A stretch of DNA of 64,000 nucleotides from UBA1672 sp964352665 (GTDB lineage Bacteria > Pseudomonadota > Alphaproteobacteria > Micavibrionales > Micavibrionaceae), in contig CAYGSJ010000006.1 of assembly GCA_964352665.1 (NCBI GenBank), positions 1 to 64,000 on the forward strand. Reading direction: 5' to 3'. The translations under genes and the position numbers were made by a program. The notes beneath the pieces were generated by a model. The model was not told where the DNA came from, ran no database searches, and saw only the letters and a list, made by a program, of their open reading frames with translations. This document shows positions 43,465 through 50,818 of this stretch, one piece after another. The stretch's first letter is position 1. Each line of letters begins with the position of its first letter.

Positions 43465-44568
43465 ATGGGTTTTAATTGTGGAATTGTCGGGTTGCCAAAT
43501 GTGGGAAAATCTACTTTGTTTAATGCGCTTACAGCGACTGCGGCAGCCCAAGCAGCCAACTTTCCGTTTTGTACGATTGAACCAAATGTGGGTAGGGTGG
43601 CTGTTCCTGACGCTCGCCTTCAAGAAATTGCGGCTATAGCGGGGTCAGCGGCCATTCTTCCGTCACAGCTCGAGTTTGTTGATATTGCAGGGCTTGTAAA
43701 GGGAGCTTCTCAAGGTGAGGGGCTGGGAAATCAGTTTCTATCAAATATCCGTGAAACGGATGCCATTATTCATGTTGTAAGGTGTTTTGAAGACGATGAT
43801 ATTCATCATGTAGAAGGGTCTGTTGACCCCATTAGGGATATTGAAACCATCGAAACAGAGCTTATGCTTGCGGATCTAGAAAGTCTGGCCAGACAAATAG
43901 AAAACCTTAAGAAAAAGACCCGATCCGGTGATAAGGAAATTATGGCACAAAGTGCGTTTCTTGAGCTTGTAAAGGAGGCTCTGGATAGCGGCCAACCAGC
44001 AAGGACAGTCCCTGCCAATGCTGAAGAAGAGCAAAAATGGATAAGGGTCGCTCAATTAATAACATCTAAGCCCGTTTTATATGTGTGTAATGTCTCCGAA
44101 GAAGATGCCGGTAGCGGCAATGACTACACTAAGAAAGTAGAAGGGCTGGTTCGCGAACAAGGTGCAGAAATGGTGATTATTTGTGCCGCGATTGAAGCCG
44201 AGATTGCACAACTTGAAACAGAAGATGAAAAAACCGAATTTCTGGAAGCAATAGGCTTAAGTGAACCAGGCTTGAATAAAATTATTAAGATGGGATACAA
44301 GCTCCTAAAACTTCAAACCTATTTCACAGCCGGACCCAAGGAAACGCGCGCATGGACAATTCGTGTGGGAGACAAGGCGCCTGCAGCCGCCGGGGTTATT
44401 CATACAGATTTTGAAAAAGGATTTATTAAGGCCGAAACGATTGCATTCCATGATTATATCGAATGCAAAGGAGAAGTTGGAGCAAAAGACTCAGGGAAAA
44501 TGCGTCAAGAGGGCAAAGAATACATCGTTCAGGATGGGGATGTTATCTTGTTCCGGTTTAATGTCTAA
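43465..44568 (+). CDS. ychF: Ribosome-binding ATPase YchF (OLA1-like)
   Basis: A 367-residue Obg-family P-loop protein. G1 GLPNVGKSTLFNAL (residues 8-21), G3 DIAGLVKGAS, a coiled-coil insertion, and the C-terminal TGS-like domain ending in DGDVILFRFNV. It prefers ATP over GTP and binds ribosomes. Its last five codons (CGG TTT AAT GTC TAA) are the left attachment core of the integrative element that begins directly after. The reading frame is intact because the left junction preserves the host sequence. Confidence 0.97.
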   Translation: MGFNCGIVGLPNVGKSTLFNALTATAAAQAANFPFCTIEPNVGRVAVPDARLQEIAAIAGSAAILPSQLEFVDIAGLVKGASQGEGLGNQFLSNIRETDAIIHVVRCFEDDDIHHVEGSVDPIRDIETIETELMLADLESLARQIENLKKKTRSGDKEIMAQSAFLELVKEALDSGQPARTVPANAEEEQKWIRVAQLITSKPVLYVCNVSEEDAGSGNDYTKKVEGLVREQGAEMVIICAAIEAEIAQLETEDEKTEFLEAIGLSEPGLNKIIKMGYKLLKLQTYFTAGPKETRAWTIRVGDKAPAAAGVIHTDFEKGFIKAETIAFHDYIECKGEVGAKDSGKMRQEGKEYIVQDGDVILFRFNV

Positions 44569-44572
44569 ACCG
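44554..44572. other. attL core: junction of ychF and the integrative element
   Basis: CGGTTT-AATGTCT-AAACCG is a perfect six-base inverted repeat around a seven-base spacer, the layout of a tyrosine-recombinase core site. The first 15 bases are the end of ychF and recur exactly at 50819-50833. The last four bases (ACCG, 44569-44572) come from the element side. Confidence 0.85.
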
Positions 44573-44685
44573 ACTTGGTAATTTCAAGGTGTATCATGAT
44601 TTCTCAAATATATCTGTAAACCTTGTAAATGTTGTAAAAATTGATCTTTTAATATCTCATTGAATTTCTTTCCATCTCAGGTAAA

Positions 44686-44740
44686 ACCGTGTACAGTACC
44701 GTGTATAGGGTAAAAACACTCTATCAATATACCGGGTATA
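44686..44740. repeat. Candidate left arm-type integrase sites
   Basis: Three decamers in the same orientation: ACCGTGTACA (44686-44695), ACCGTGTATA (44698-44707) and ACCGGGTATA (44731-44740), the last ending four bases before the integrase ATG. The 11-mer CTATCAATATA (44721-44731) lies between them. The same decamer and 11-mer recur near the right end at 50741-50780. Confidence 0.6.
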
Positions 44741-44743
44741 AAA

Positions 44744-46009
44744 ATGCTTTCAGTTTCTCAATGTAACAGCGCAAAAGCTAAGGATAAGCTCTATAGGCTT
44801 AAAGACGAGAAAGGTCTGTATTTAGAGGTGAAGCCAAACGGAAATAAAGTTTGGCGGTATCGTTTCGAGCTGTCTTATGAAGGCAAACGAAAGGAGAGTA
44901 TGTTCTCCATTGGTGATTACGCTTATGTTCCGGCAGGGAAAGAAACGAAAGAACAAGCAGAAGAACGCAGAAAAGGTGAAGCATTTACATTAGCGGAAGC
45001 TAGGCAAGAGCGCGATAATGCACGCGCGCTTGTCCGTCAGGGGATAAATCCAGCGCATAATCGCCAGCTTAGCCGGATCAAACGTGAACAAGAATTTGCA
45101 AATACATTTGAAAGCGTAGCGAAAAAATGGATCTCTTTGCGTGATTGGGAAGAAATTACAAAGAAACGTCGACTTGATATGTTGGAGCGTGTTGTCTTTC
45201 CTCATATTGGTAGGTTGCCGATAAAGCAGGTCACTTCCAGACATATTCTTGATGTATTGCAAAAGGCTAATGATAATAATGGTGTGTCGGTCAAAGATGA
45301 GGCCAAGCGCACAATGTCCGGTATTTTTGAATTTGCGATATCTAATTTATTAGCTGATATAGATCCAGTGTATCCGGTGCGTAAAGCATTACCCGCAAAC
45401 AAGACGCAACACAAACGCCCATTGATGGCTGAAGAAATAAGTGATCTTTTGCAAGACCTTGACGGCTATGAAAGAAATTTTCAGGTCGTAGCAGCCTTTA
45501 AATTGATGTGGTTGACCTTGTGTCGTCCCAAGGAAGTTATCGGCGCAGAATGGGAAGAAATTGATTTTGAGAAGGCTATATGGCGCATACCCGCAAAGCG
45601 CATGAAAAAGAGAAAAGAGCATGTTGTGCCTTTACCGCGCCAAGCTCTCGAAGTTTTGGAGGGAATAAAAAATTTTACAGGGCACAGAACCCACGTTTTT
45701 CCTCACAGGGATAAGCGTGATGAGGCCATGACTGATAATGCGCTCCGTCAGGCTTTAAAGAATATGGGCTGGTCAAAACGCTATAGTCCTCATGCAACGC
45801 GAACCACAGGCAGCACACGCTTAAATGAGATGGGCTTTTCTGCTGATTGGATTGAGCGTCAGCTTGCACATACAGAGCCAAACGCAGTACGCCGGACATA
45901 TAATCACGCAGATCACTTGGAAGGTAGAAAAGACATGATGCAGCAATGGGCTGATTATCTTGATGCACTTTTGAGGGGCGATAGTGTCATCGCTGGTAAT
46001 TTTAAATAA
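44744..46009 (+). CDS. Tyrosine recombinase/integrase (DUF4102 arm-binding type)
   Basis: A 421-residue phage-type integrase. The N-terminal DUF4102 arm-DNA-binding domain (KDEKGLYLEVKPNGNKVWRYR, in parts GLYLEV and KVWRYRF) is followed by a SAM-like core-binding domain and the catalytic domain with R261 (LCRPKEV), H350/R353 (SPHATRTT), H376 (QLAHTE) and the nucleophile Y386 (RRTYNHADH). All catalytic residues are present. It is the first gene of the element, and arm-type sites lie directly upstream. This P4-like class usually uses tRNA genes as target; here the target is the ychF stop codon. Confidence 0.95.
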   Translation: MLSVSQCNSAKAKDKLYRLKDEKGLYLEVKPNGNKVWRYRFELSYEGKRKESMFSIGDYAYVPAGKETKEQAEERRKGEAFTLAEARQERDNARALVRQGINPAHNRQLSRIKREQEFANTFESVAKKWISLRDWEEITKKRRLDMLERVVFPHIGRLPIKQVTSRHILDVLQKANDNNGVSVKDEAKRTMSGIFEFAISNLLADIDPVYPVRKALPANKTQHKRPLMAEEISDLLQDLDGYERNFQVVAAFKLMWLTLCRPKEVIGAEWEEIDFEKAIWRIPAKRMKKRKEHVVPLPRQALEVLEGIKNFTGHRTHVFPHRDKRDEAMTDNALRQALKNMGWSKRYSPHATRTTGSTRLNEMGFSADWIERQLAHTEPNAVRRTYNHADHLEGRKDMMQQWADYLDALLRGDSVIAGNFK

Positions 46010-46024
46010 AAGGCGTGATGTTTT

Positions 46025-46663
46025 ATGGGGCGAGAGGCAAAAAGAAAAAGCCTTAATGGAATGTACAGCTTCTCTCTACCTGATTTTGAGCTTAGCGATG
46101 AGCAGGTGAAGAATTTAGAGATGTCAGGGCGCTTAAAATTTACCCCTGCATTGGTTCGTACGCTAAATGAAGTCATAAACTTTTATATTCGACAAAGGGA
46201 AAGATATAGCCAGTCGCCATCAAGGGGTGAAGAGGAAAGATATCTCAAGGATATTGAAGCTGCAGTGTCTAAAATATTGCAGCCGCTCAATTCTCTTCGT
46301 TGTGAGCAAAATATTGATCTTGCACTAGATCGTGCTCTCCAGCGCATTCAAAGTCATGCACCACGTCATTTCGAGATTGAAAGCGCGTCAGAACAACTTT
46401 ATTGCCTGCAGGGAGCTGTGAAGAAGGCGCGAGAAGAATTTAAAGCAGAATATCGCGAAGATACTGGCGCGGATGATGCAAAAAACTATCTGCTTTTTAG
46501 TCTTGATGAAATTTATGAGAAAGCAAAAGGTAAAAAGGGAAGGCGTTCTCGTTTTATAGAGATTGTTTATCAATCTTTGCCGGAAGCTTACAAGCCTCAA
46601 AAGCTGAATGCACCAGACAGTGAAGCAAAACAAATAAAACGTGCCAAAAATAAAAATCAGTAA
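46025..46663 (+). CDS. Unknown element-borne 212-residue protein
   Basis: It starts 16 bases after the integrase stop. The product is helical and basic, MGREAKRKSLNGMY at the start, then LSDEQVKNLEMSGRLKF and LVRTLNEVINFYIRQRE. The C-terminal half contains GKKGRRSRFIEIVYQSLPEAY (residues about 177-197), and the tail is Lys-rich. No domain is recognised. The same strand and short gap to the integrase suggest cotranscription. A DNA-binding role is possible from its charge, but that is inference. Confidence 0.7.
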   Translation: MGREAKRKSLNGMYSFSLPDFELSDEQVKNLEMSGRLKFTPALVRTLNEVINFYIRQRERYSQSPSRGEEERYLKDIEAAVSKILQPLNSLRCEQNIDLALDRALQRIQSHAPRHFEIESASEQLYCLQGAVKKAREEFKAEYREDTGADDAKNYLLFSLDEIYEKAKGKKGRRSRFIEIVYQSLPEAYKPQKLNAPDSEAKQIKRAKNKNQ

Positions 46664-46706
46664 CCCTCTGATATATATTATTAAATAGTTTTTTGTGCGG
46701 ACAGTG

Positions 46707-46765
46707 CTGCACTTGATTTAGTGCAGAGATGTCCTTCTGAATGAATAGCAATGCGCTTTCATTCA
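46707..46765 (+). promoter_or_regulatory. Inverted repeats upstream of the AlpA-type gene
   Basis: CTGCAC-N8-GTGCAG (46707-46726) and TGAATGAA-N12-TTCATTCA (46738-46765) are two perfect inverted repeats in the 147-base gap before the AlpA-type gene. The second, an eight-base arm pair, has the look of an operator. Nothing else is seen in the gap except a strong GAGGTG ribosome site before 46811. Confidence 0.45.
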
Positions 46766-46810
46766 TGCGCTAATAACCTCATAGAAATTCACAACATATG
46801 AGGTGCAATC

Positions 46811-47026
46811 ATGTCCAAAAACAAAACTTTTGATGAACTCCCTAATGATGCTTATGTGCGTCAGTCTCAACTTATTCCCGACCCTATACCTCTTTCTCCG
46901 GCAACATTGTGGCGAGAGGTTAAGGCTGGTCGATTTCCTCGGCCTATAAAATTAACAGAGCGTTGTTCTGCATGGCGAGTATCAGATATTCGTGAGTGGA
47001 TGGTTAAGAAAAATGAGGCAGCCTAA
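46811..47026 (+). CDS. AlpA-family helix-turn-helix regulator / excisionase-like protein
   Basis: A 71-residue MerR-like winged-helix protein. The pattern LIPDPIPLSPATLWREVKAGRFPRPIKL (in parts: LSPATLWREVKAG and FPRPIKL) followed by AWRVSDIREWM is the AlpA/phage Vis signature. AlpA activates the integrase gene of a P4-like element in E. coli, and related proteins act as excisionases. GAGGTG is five bases from the ATG. The stop overlaps the next gene's ATG (TAATG). Confidence 0.92.
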   Translation: MSKNKTFDELPNDAYVRQSQLIPDPIPLSPATLWREVKAGRFPRPIKLTERCSAWRVSDIREWMVKKNEAA

Positions 47027-47331
47027 TGTCAGTAGCACCTGTTCTCGCCGCATACGTTCTGAGATCTTCGCCTGATAGTTGCCTTGTTTGGTGTCCTTCA
47101 TGTTGTGTATGGCATCAGCACGGCACACCTGAAGGCTCTGAGATGCATCGAGGCTCTCATTGCCATCTTCATGGAAACAATAACTCTAAATATATCCAGA
47201 CTGGCTATAAATTGGGGGTGGTCGGTGAAATCGACTTGCCCACTCAAATATTTATTAGAGCAAAAAATTTTGAAACGCACCCTGTTGGTTTAGGACTTAA
47301 GATACATGGAGAGCTCAATGTTAAATCATAG
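47026..47331 (+). CDS. Unknown 101-residue element protein with Cys/His cluster
   Basis: The start overlaps the AlpA gene stop. The N-terminal half holds LVWCPSCCVWHQHG (residues 20-33) and MHRGSHCHLHG (about 40-50), a Cys/His arrangement that could bind zinc. The C-terminal half has IQTGYKLGVVGEIDLP. Small proteins of this kind sit between AlpA and DUF3987 genes in alphaproteobacterial elements, to my recollection; the function is not known. It overlaps the DUF3987 gene start by 14 bases. Confidence 0.7.
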   Translation: MSVAPVLAAYVLRSSPDSCLVWCPSCCVWHQHGTPEGSEMHRGSHCHLHGNNNSKYIQTGYKLGVVGEIDLPTQIFIRAKNFETHPVGLGLKIHGELNVKS

Positions 47332-48868
47332 TGATAAGCCGTCAGGGGATTGGCTTGACCCCGAAGATATTGTTCTCGAGCTAAAGCCTGTACAAGAGTT
47401 TGATACAGAAATTTTACTGCCCTCTGTTTTGCATGATTTTGTTGAAGATGTCGCAGGCCGGATGTCTTGCCCACCTGACTTTGTTGCAGCCGCAATAATT
47501 GTCTCCCTTGGTTCAGTCATTGGTGCTGGTTGCGCTATCAAGCCTAAAAAGAATGATAGCTGGACTGTTGCCCCTAATTTGTGGGGTATGATTGCTTCGC
47601 CGCCATCTTCTAAAAAGTCTCCGGCAATTAGTGAGGCCTTAAAGCCGCTTGATCGTCTTATCAAAGCTGCAGGAAAGGAATATGCAGAAAATCAGTCCTC
47701 TTTTGAGGTTGAGAAGATGGTTAATGATGCGGAGATCAAAAATTTAAAAAAAAAGTTGGAGAAGGCCGTTAAGGAAGATGATTGTTTAGAAAAACAGGAT
47801 CGAATTGAAAATATTAAAAAGCAAATTTCCGCTCTTAAGGAAAAAGGCACTACTACGCGCAGGCGATATAGAAGCAATGACACGACTGTCGAAAAGCTTG
47901 GTGAGCTATTGTCAGAAAACCCAAAAGGCTTGCTTGTATTGCGCGACGAATTGGCGGGATTTATCGCGTCATGGGACAAGCAGGGGCATGAGGGAGCGCG
48001 TGCCTTTTATTTAGAGGCATTTAATGGTTTTGGCAGCTTTGATACTGACCGGATAGGGCGTGGATCAATAACGATTGAAAATTTATGTATATCTATTTTT
48101 GGCGGTACGCAGCCGGATAAGTTGCTCGCGTTGCTCAGGCAGGCATCAGATACATTGGCGAATGATGGCGCAATCCAGCGATTTCAGATGATGGTTTATC
48201 CTGATCCCGTAAAATGGTCTTATCAGGATTGTGCGCCCAATATGGCCGCCATTGAGCGTGTGCATGACCTTTTTAGCAAAATCGATGGTTTGAATTTTCT
48301 TTCTATCGGTGCGCTGGATAAAGGTAAATATGCGCCTGCACCATACTTTCACTTCTCTGACGAAGCACAGCAATTTTTTAAAGAATGGACGACAGAATTA
48401 AACAGTCAAAAAATTCCTGCTGAAGAGGATAATTTGATGATCGAGCATTTGGGGAAGTACGATAAGTTATTTTGTGCTCTGGCTTTGATCTTCCATGTTG
48501 TTGATTGTGTCTCTGATGGCATGTCCGGTGATGTATCACTTAATGCCGTCAAAAGAGCGAAGGCTTTTTGCGAGTATCTGGAGACGCACGCACGTCGCTG
48601 TTATGGTCTTTTAGCGGACGCTGGCATGTCAAATGCACAAAATTTAATATCGCATCTAAAAAGCGGAAAATTGGAAAATGGTTTTACTTTGAGAGATATT
48701 CAGCGCAAATGCTGGAAAGGTCTTAAGAAAAAGGACGATATTGAAGATGCGCTGGCGTGGCTAGAAGACACCCATTGGATTAAAGGGTGCGAAACAGAGG
48801 CTGGATCAAGCGGTGGTCGCCCAACCTTTAGATATGAAATAAATCCAAAAGTAAAAACAATAAGCTGA
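47318..48868 (+). CDS. DUF3987 protein (replication/primase-helicase-like, element-borne)
   Basis: A 516-residue DUF3987 (YfjI-like) protein. The block LWGMIASPPSSKKSPA near residues 86-101 takes the place of a P-loop (Gly residues of GxxGxGK are missing but the KKS is kept), with ALKPLDRLIKAA next. NPKGLLVLRDELAGFIASWD carries a Walker B-like hydrophobic-Asp-Glu pair, and RGSITIENLCISIFGGTQPDKL follows. A coiled-coil Lys/Glu segment lies at about 130-180. Such proteins are found with integrases and AlpA proteins in satellites and are thought to act in replication. I chose the ATG at 47318 (GGAGAG upstream); 47306 is possible. Confidence 0.85.
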   Translation: MLNHSDKPSGDWLDPEDIVLELKPVQEFDTEILLPSVLHDFVEDVAGRMSCPPDFVAAAIIVSLGSVIGAGCAIKPKKNDSWTVAPNLWGMIASPPSSKKSPAISEALKPLDRLIKAAGKEYAENQSSFEVEKMVNDAEIKNLKKKLEKAVKEDDCLEKQDRIENIKKQISALKEKGTTTRRRYRSNDTTVEKLGELLSENPKGLLVLRDELAGFIASWDKQGHEGARAFYLEAFNGFGSFDTDRIGRGSITIENLCISIFGGTQPDKLLALLRQASDTLANDGAIQRFQMMVYPDPVKWSYQDCAPNMAAIERVHDLFSKIDGLNFLSIGALDKGKYAPAPYFHFSDEAQQFFKEWTTELNSQKIPAEEDNLMIEHLGKYDKLFCALALIFHVVDCVSDGMSGDVSLNAVKRAKAFCEYLETHARRCYGLLADAGMSNAQNLISHLKSGKLENGFTLRDIQRKCWKGLKKKDDIEDALAWLEDTHWIKGCETEAGSSGGRPTFRYEINPKVKTIS

Positions 48869-48906
48869 CAAAACTGGCATTACTAATGTTGTGCCGGTTC
48901 TGTCAG
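48865..48906. terminator. Strong hairpin, probable bidirectional terminator
   Basis: CTGACAAAACTGGCA (48865-48879) pairs with TGCCGGTTCTGTCAG (48892-48906) with one A/C mismatch and one G-T pair. It spans the stop codon of the DUF3987 gene and lies 63 bases after the end of the convergent 70-residue gene. On the minus strand it is followed by CTTATTGTTTTT. Confidence 0.55.
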
Positions 48907-48968
48907 TTGGTTATTCGCATGGTTGGTAAAAATGTAATATGCCATCAAGGAGAGCGAGTTTTAATATT

Positions 48969-49181
48969 TCACTTATCACGTGTTTTATCTTTTATGAGAA
49001 ACCCCATCCCCATTTGTTTCTCTAATTTTGTTACTTTTGCAAAGGCAATGGCTACAACCAATATGAATATACCAGCCGGAATACCTCCTAATATAATTCC
49101 TGAATTTTGTATTAAAGCCCAGACAGTGCTTGCGATAAAAATGATAATCACCCCTCCAATTATTCGTTTTGATGTGCTCAT
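48969..49181 (-). CDS. Small membrane protein (70 residues), unknown
   Basis: AAGGAG lies six bases before the ATG at 49181. The product has two hydrophobic segments, IIGGVIIIFIASTVWALI (residues 7-24) and IPAGIFILVVAIAFAKV (about 34-50), separated by a short Gly-rich turn, and a basic tail ending KDKTRDK. It is probably a hairpin in the inner membrane. The reading frame is also open for about 35 codons upstream of the ATG without a start, reading TEWFYQYLAAKSNLGSS, which may be a decayed longer N-terminus or a fused neighbour. Function unknown. Confidence 0.75.
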   Translation of the reverse strand: MSTSKRIIGGVIIIFIASTVWALIQNSGIILGGIPAGIFILVVAIAFAKVTKLEKQMGMGFLIKDKTRDK

Positions 49182-49200
49182 GTTCTTCTCCTTACCAAAA

Positions 49201-49440
49201 GCAATACTGCTACCAAGATTGCTCTTGGCAGCCAGATATTGATAAAACCATTCAGTGAAGATGGCCGACAGCTTTTAAGCCGAGGCTCTGGACATGACTG
49301 TCGTATCTGGCCATAAGGCCGAGAAACGACATCTGTGATGCCTAAACATTCATTGCTGAAAGAAAAGACACCAGCTTACGACTGATGCCAGCCGTCACTG
49401 AAAGGGGTTATCAATCCCCGAACCTGCATAATTGCAGATC
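49201..49440. other. Hairpin-rich segment of raised GC, possible structured RNA
   Basis: This 320-base gap (49182-49501) between two minus-strand genes contains several perfect stems: CCAAGA-TTGC-TCTTGG (49213-49228), GTCGT/ACGAC enclosing GGCC-ATAA-GGCC (49300-49330), GGGG/CCCC (49404-49419) and CTGCA-TAAT-TGCAG (49424-49437). GC is about 49 percent over 49261-49440 by hand count, against roughly 22 percent in 49801-49860. No intact gene covers it. It may be a structured RNA, a cis-acting DNA region or a decayed gene. Confidence 0.45.
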
Positions 49441-49501
49441 TATGGATATAATGCTGGAAATTTAGAAAAAGGCAAGGGACTATGGTTATTATTCCCGTCA
49501 G

Positions 49502-49777
49502 TTAGCTTTCTGTATCTGTTACAGAGCTTATGAGTTCTTGGGTTGCCTGATAACGGATATTCACATCGATTGTTTCAGTTTTTGTTTCGCTAACGCTTTT
49601 TAGATCGGGAAGGATCTTATTGCTGAGCTTGGAGGCGAGGTGCACGCGATCTCTGAGGCTGAGGCGCTGGTTGTTAATTACGTCCCCCTTGATGGCCTTC
49701 ACCATAAACTCAAGTAGGCCTTGTTCATTAAGCCATGCACGAGTGTCATCTATGTTTATTTTTGCTAGGCTATTCAT
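49502..49777 (-). CDS. Unknown 91-residue protein, weakly terminase-small-subunit-like
   Basis: The product is helical: INIDDTRAWLNEQGLLEFMV, then LSLRDRVHLASKLSNKILPDL and a C-terminal ETKTETIDVNIRY strand. The pattern of a helix 'L..R...A..L..K.LPdlk' followed by a 'vd.ni.y' beta strand resembles small-terminase or DUF5681-like phage proteins, but this is a weak comparison. The ATG at 49777 or a GTG two codons earlier may start it; neither has a ribosome site. It lies on the minus strand between the hairpin-rich segment and an AT-rich gap. Confidence 0.55.
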   Translation of the reverse strand: MNSLAKINIDDTRAWLNEQGLLEFMVKAIKGDVINNQRLSLRDRVHLASKLSNKILPDLKSVSETKTETIDVNIRYQATQELISSVTDTES

Positions 49778-49783
49778 AATCAC

Positions 49784-50130
49784 ATACTATCATCAAAGAT
49801 AGAAAATTGAAATTAATCTTGTTTTTTGTAAAAAATGTAAATCTTGTTTTGCTTATGCTGTTGATTTGTATCAAATAAATTTTTAGAAAAAATGATTGTC
49901 GTTCATAAGGGTTAGCTTTTAATACATGTACCCATGTCTGATCTGTTGTTGCATCAACTCCCGATGCACGAACAAATAAAGTCTTCTTTCGACCCAAAGT
50001 TGACATTTGAGCAAGCCTTATTTCTACGCTAAAAGTCACAAACCCCCTAACAGCATAAATTTTTGACATAATGTAAAACTAAGCTATAATGGATTATTGA
50101 AAATTAGATAGAAATAAAAAGATATATATA
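49784..50130. other. AT-rich gap without a supported gene
   Basis: 347 bases of very AT-rich sequence. Short frames exist on both strands (a 99-residue frame on minus and a 32-codon frame at 49934-50032 on plus), but they overlap each other and lack ribosome sites. I see no hairpin or repeat of note. It may hold divergent promoters for the genes at 49777 and 50131. Confidence 0.5.
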
Positions 50131-50478
50131 ATGAGAAATCCGCTTACAGTAATATTCAGCATGTTTGGTCGAGGTGAGGAAGGGGAATGGAAAGAATTCT
50201 TTGTTCCTGAAATGAAGCTGTTACTCCCTATTTATGCACAGACTTTTGCAGATAATGACAAAGCACTCGTCGACGCACTCGTAAGTTATGCTCGCGAAGA
50301 AGGCGCAGCTGGGATGATTGGTAACCATTATTTAAAAGACATTGCCGCACAAGCTGTTATGAACTTGGGGAAATATTCCATACCACAAGAGCATATTTCT
50401 TTCTTAGAGACGGCTTGCACAAGGGCTATAGACGCAGTATATCCAGTTTCCGCGGAACCGAAATTCGGCAATGAATAA
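50131..50478 (+). CDS. Unknown 115-residue protein at the right end of the element
   Basis: A helical protein with no membrane segment: RNPLTVIFSMFGRGEEGEW at the start, KLLLPIYAQTFADNDKALV in the middle, HYLKDIAAQAVMNLGKY and a C-terminal SFLETACTRAIDAVYP. The start has only a purine run (AAAAAGA) as ribosome site. It reads towards the right attachment site and is the last gene of the element, the position where cargo genes usually sit. I recognise no family. Confidence 0.65.
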   Translation: MRNPLTVIFSMFGRGEEGEWKEFFVPEMKLLLPIYAQTFADNDKALVDALVSYAREEGAAGMIGNHYLKDIAAQAVMNLGKYSIPQEHISFLETACTRAIDAVYPVSAEPKFGNE

Positions 50479-50536
50479 AAAACAAACGCTACCAGATTGT
50501 CCAGAAACTATTATTTCCCGTAAGGTGCATTATCTG

Positions 50537-50566
50537 AACGTCTGCTTTTGGCCGTAAGCAGACGTT
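50537..50566. repeat. Perfect 11-bp inverted repeat (hairpin)
   Basis: AACGTCTGCTT (50537-50547), eight-base loop TTGGCCGT, AAGCAGACGTT (50556-50566). It lies 59 bases after the 115-residue gene. It could serve as a terminator stem but has no T run. A second hairpin, GGGGG-ATG-CCCCC, follows at 50629-50641. Confidence 0.6.
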
Positions 50567-50628
50567 GATTTGAAAAGTTGTGGCGCGTACGTAAGGCACT
50601 TCTTGAACCATATATAAGGTAGGCGCTT

Positions 50629-50641
50629 GGGGGATGCCCCC
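50629..50641. repeat. GGGGG-ATG-CCCCC mini hairpin
   Basis: Five-base-pair GC stem with a three-base loop in the gene-less 358-base right end of the element (50479-50836). Apart from this, the 11-bp inverted repeat and the att-related sites, I see nothing in that stretch. Confidence 0.45.
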
Positions 50642-50740
50642 TTATCTAAGTAAGTGTTCAATATAAAATTTTGTGATAGACTTTGCTCGTTATCTGAAGT
50701 ATGTAGATTTTGATACAATTATGGCGGTGGCAAACACTCA

Positions 50741-50780
50741 ACCGTGTATAAAAACGGGTATAAATTTACCTATCAATATA
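50741..50780. repeat. Candidate right arm-type integrase sites
   Basis: ACCGTGTATA (50741-50750) is identical to the decamer at 44698, and AACGGGTATA (50753-50762) differs in one base from the one at 44731. CTATCAATATA (50770-50780) is identical to 44721-44731. They lie about 40-80 bases inside the right attachment core. Confidence 0.6.
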
Positions 50781-50818
50781 TTTTTTCATTATACATCAAT
50801 GCATTAAATTCGATTTAA

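Noticed and set aside
44569..44685. tRNA or tmRNA gene as integration target
   Set aside because: No cloverleaf or T-loop pattern is present on either strand; the 15-base duplication shows the target is the ychF 3' end.
48886..49242. 118-codon plus-strand frame in the element
   Set aside because: It lies opposite the 70-residue membrane-protein gene, which has a strong ribosome site and a sensible hydrophobic pattern; the plus-strand frame has none.
49770..50069. 99-codon minus-strand frame and an opposing 32-codon plus-strand frame (49934-50032)
   Set aside because: They overlap, lie in very AT-rich DNA, have no ribosome sites and look like no family; neither could be supported.
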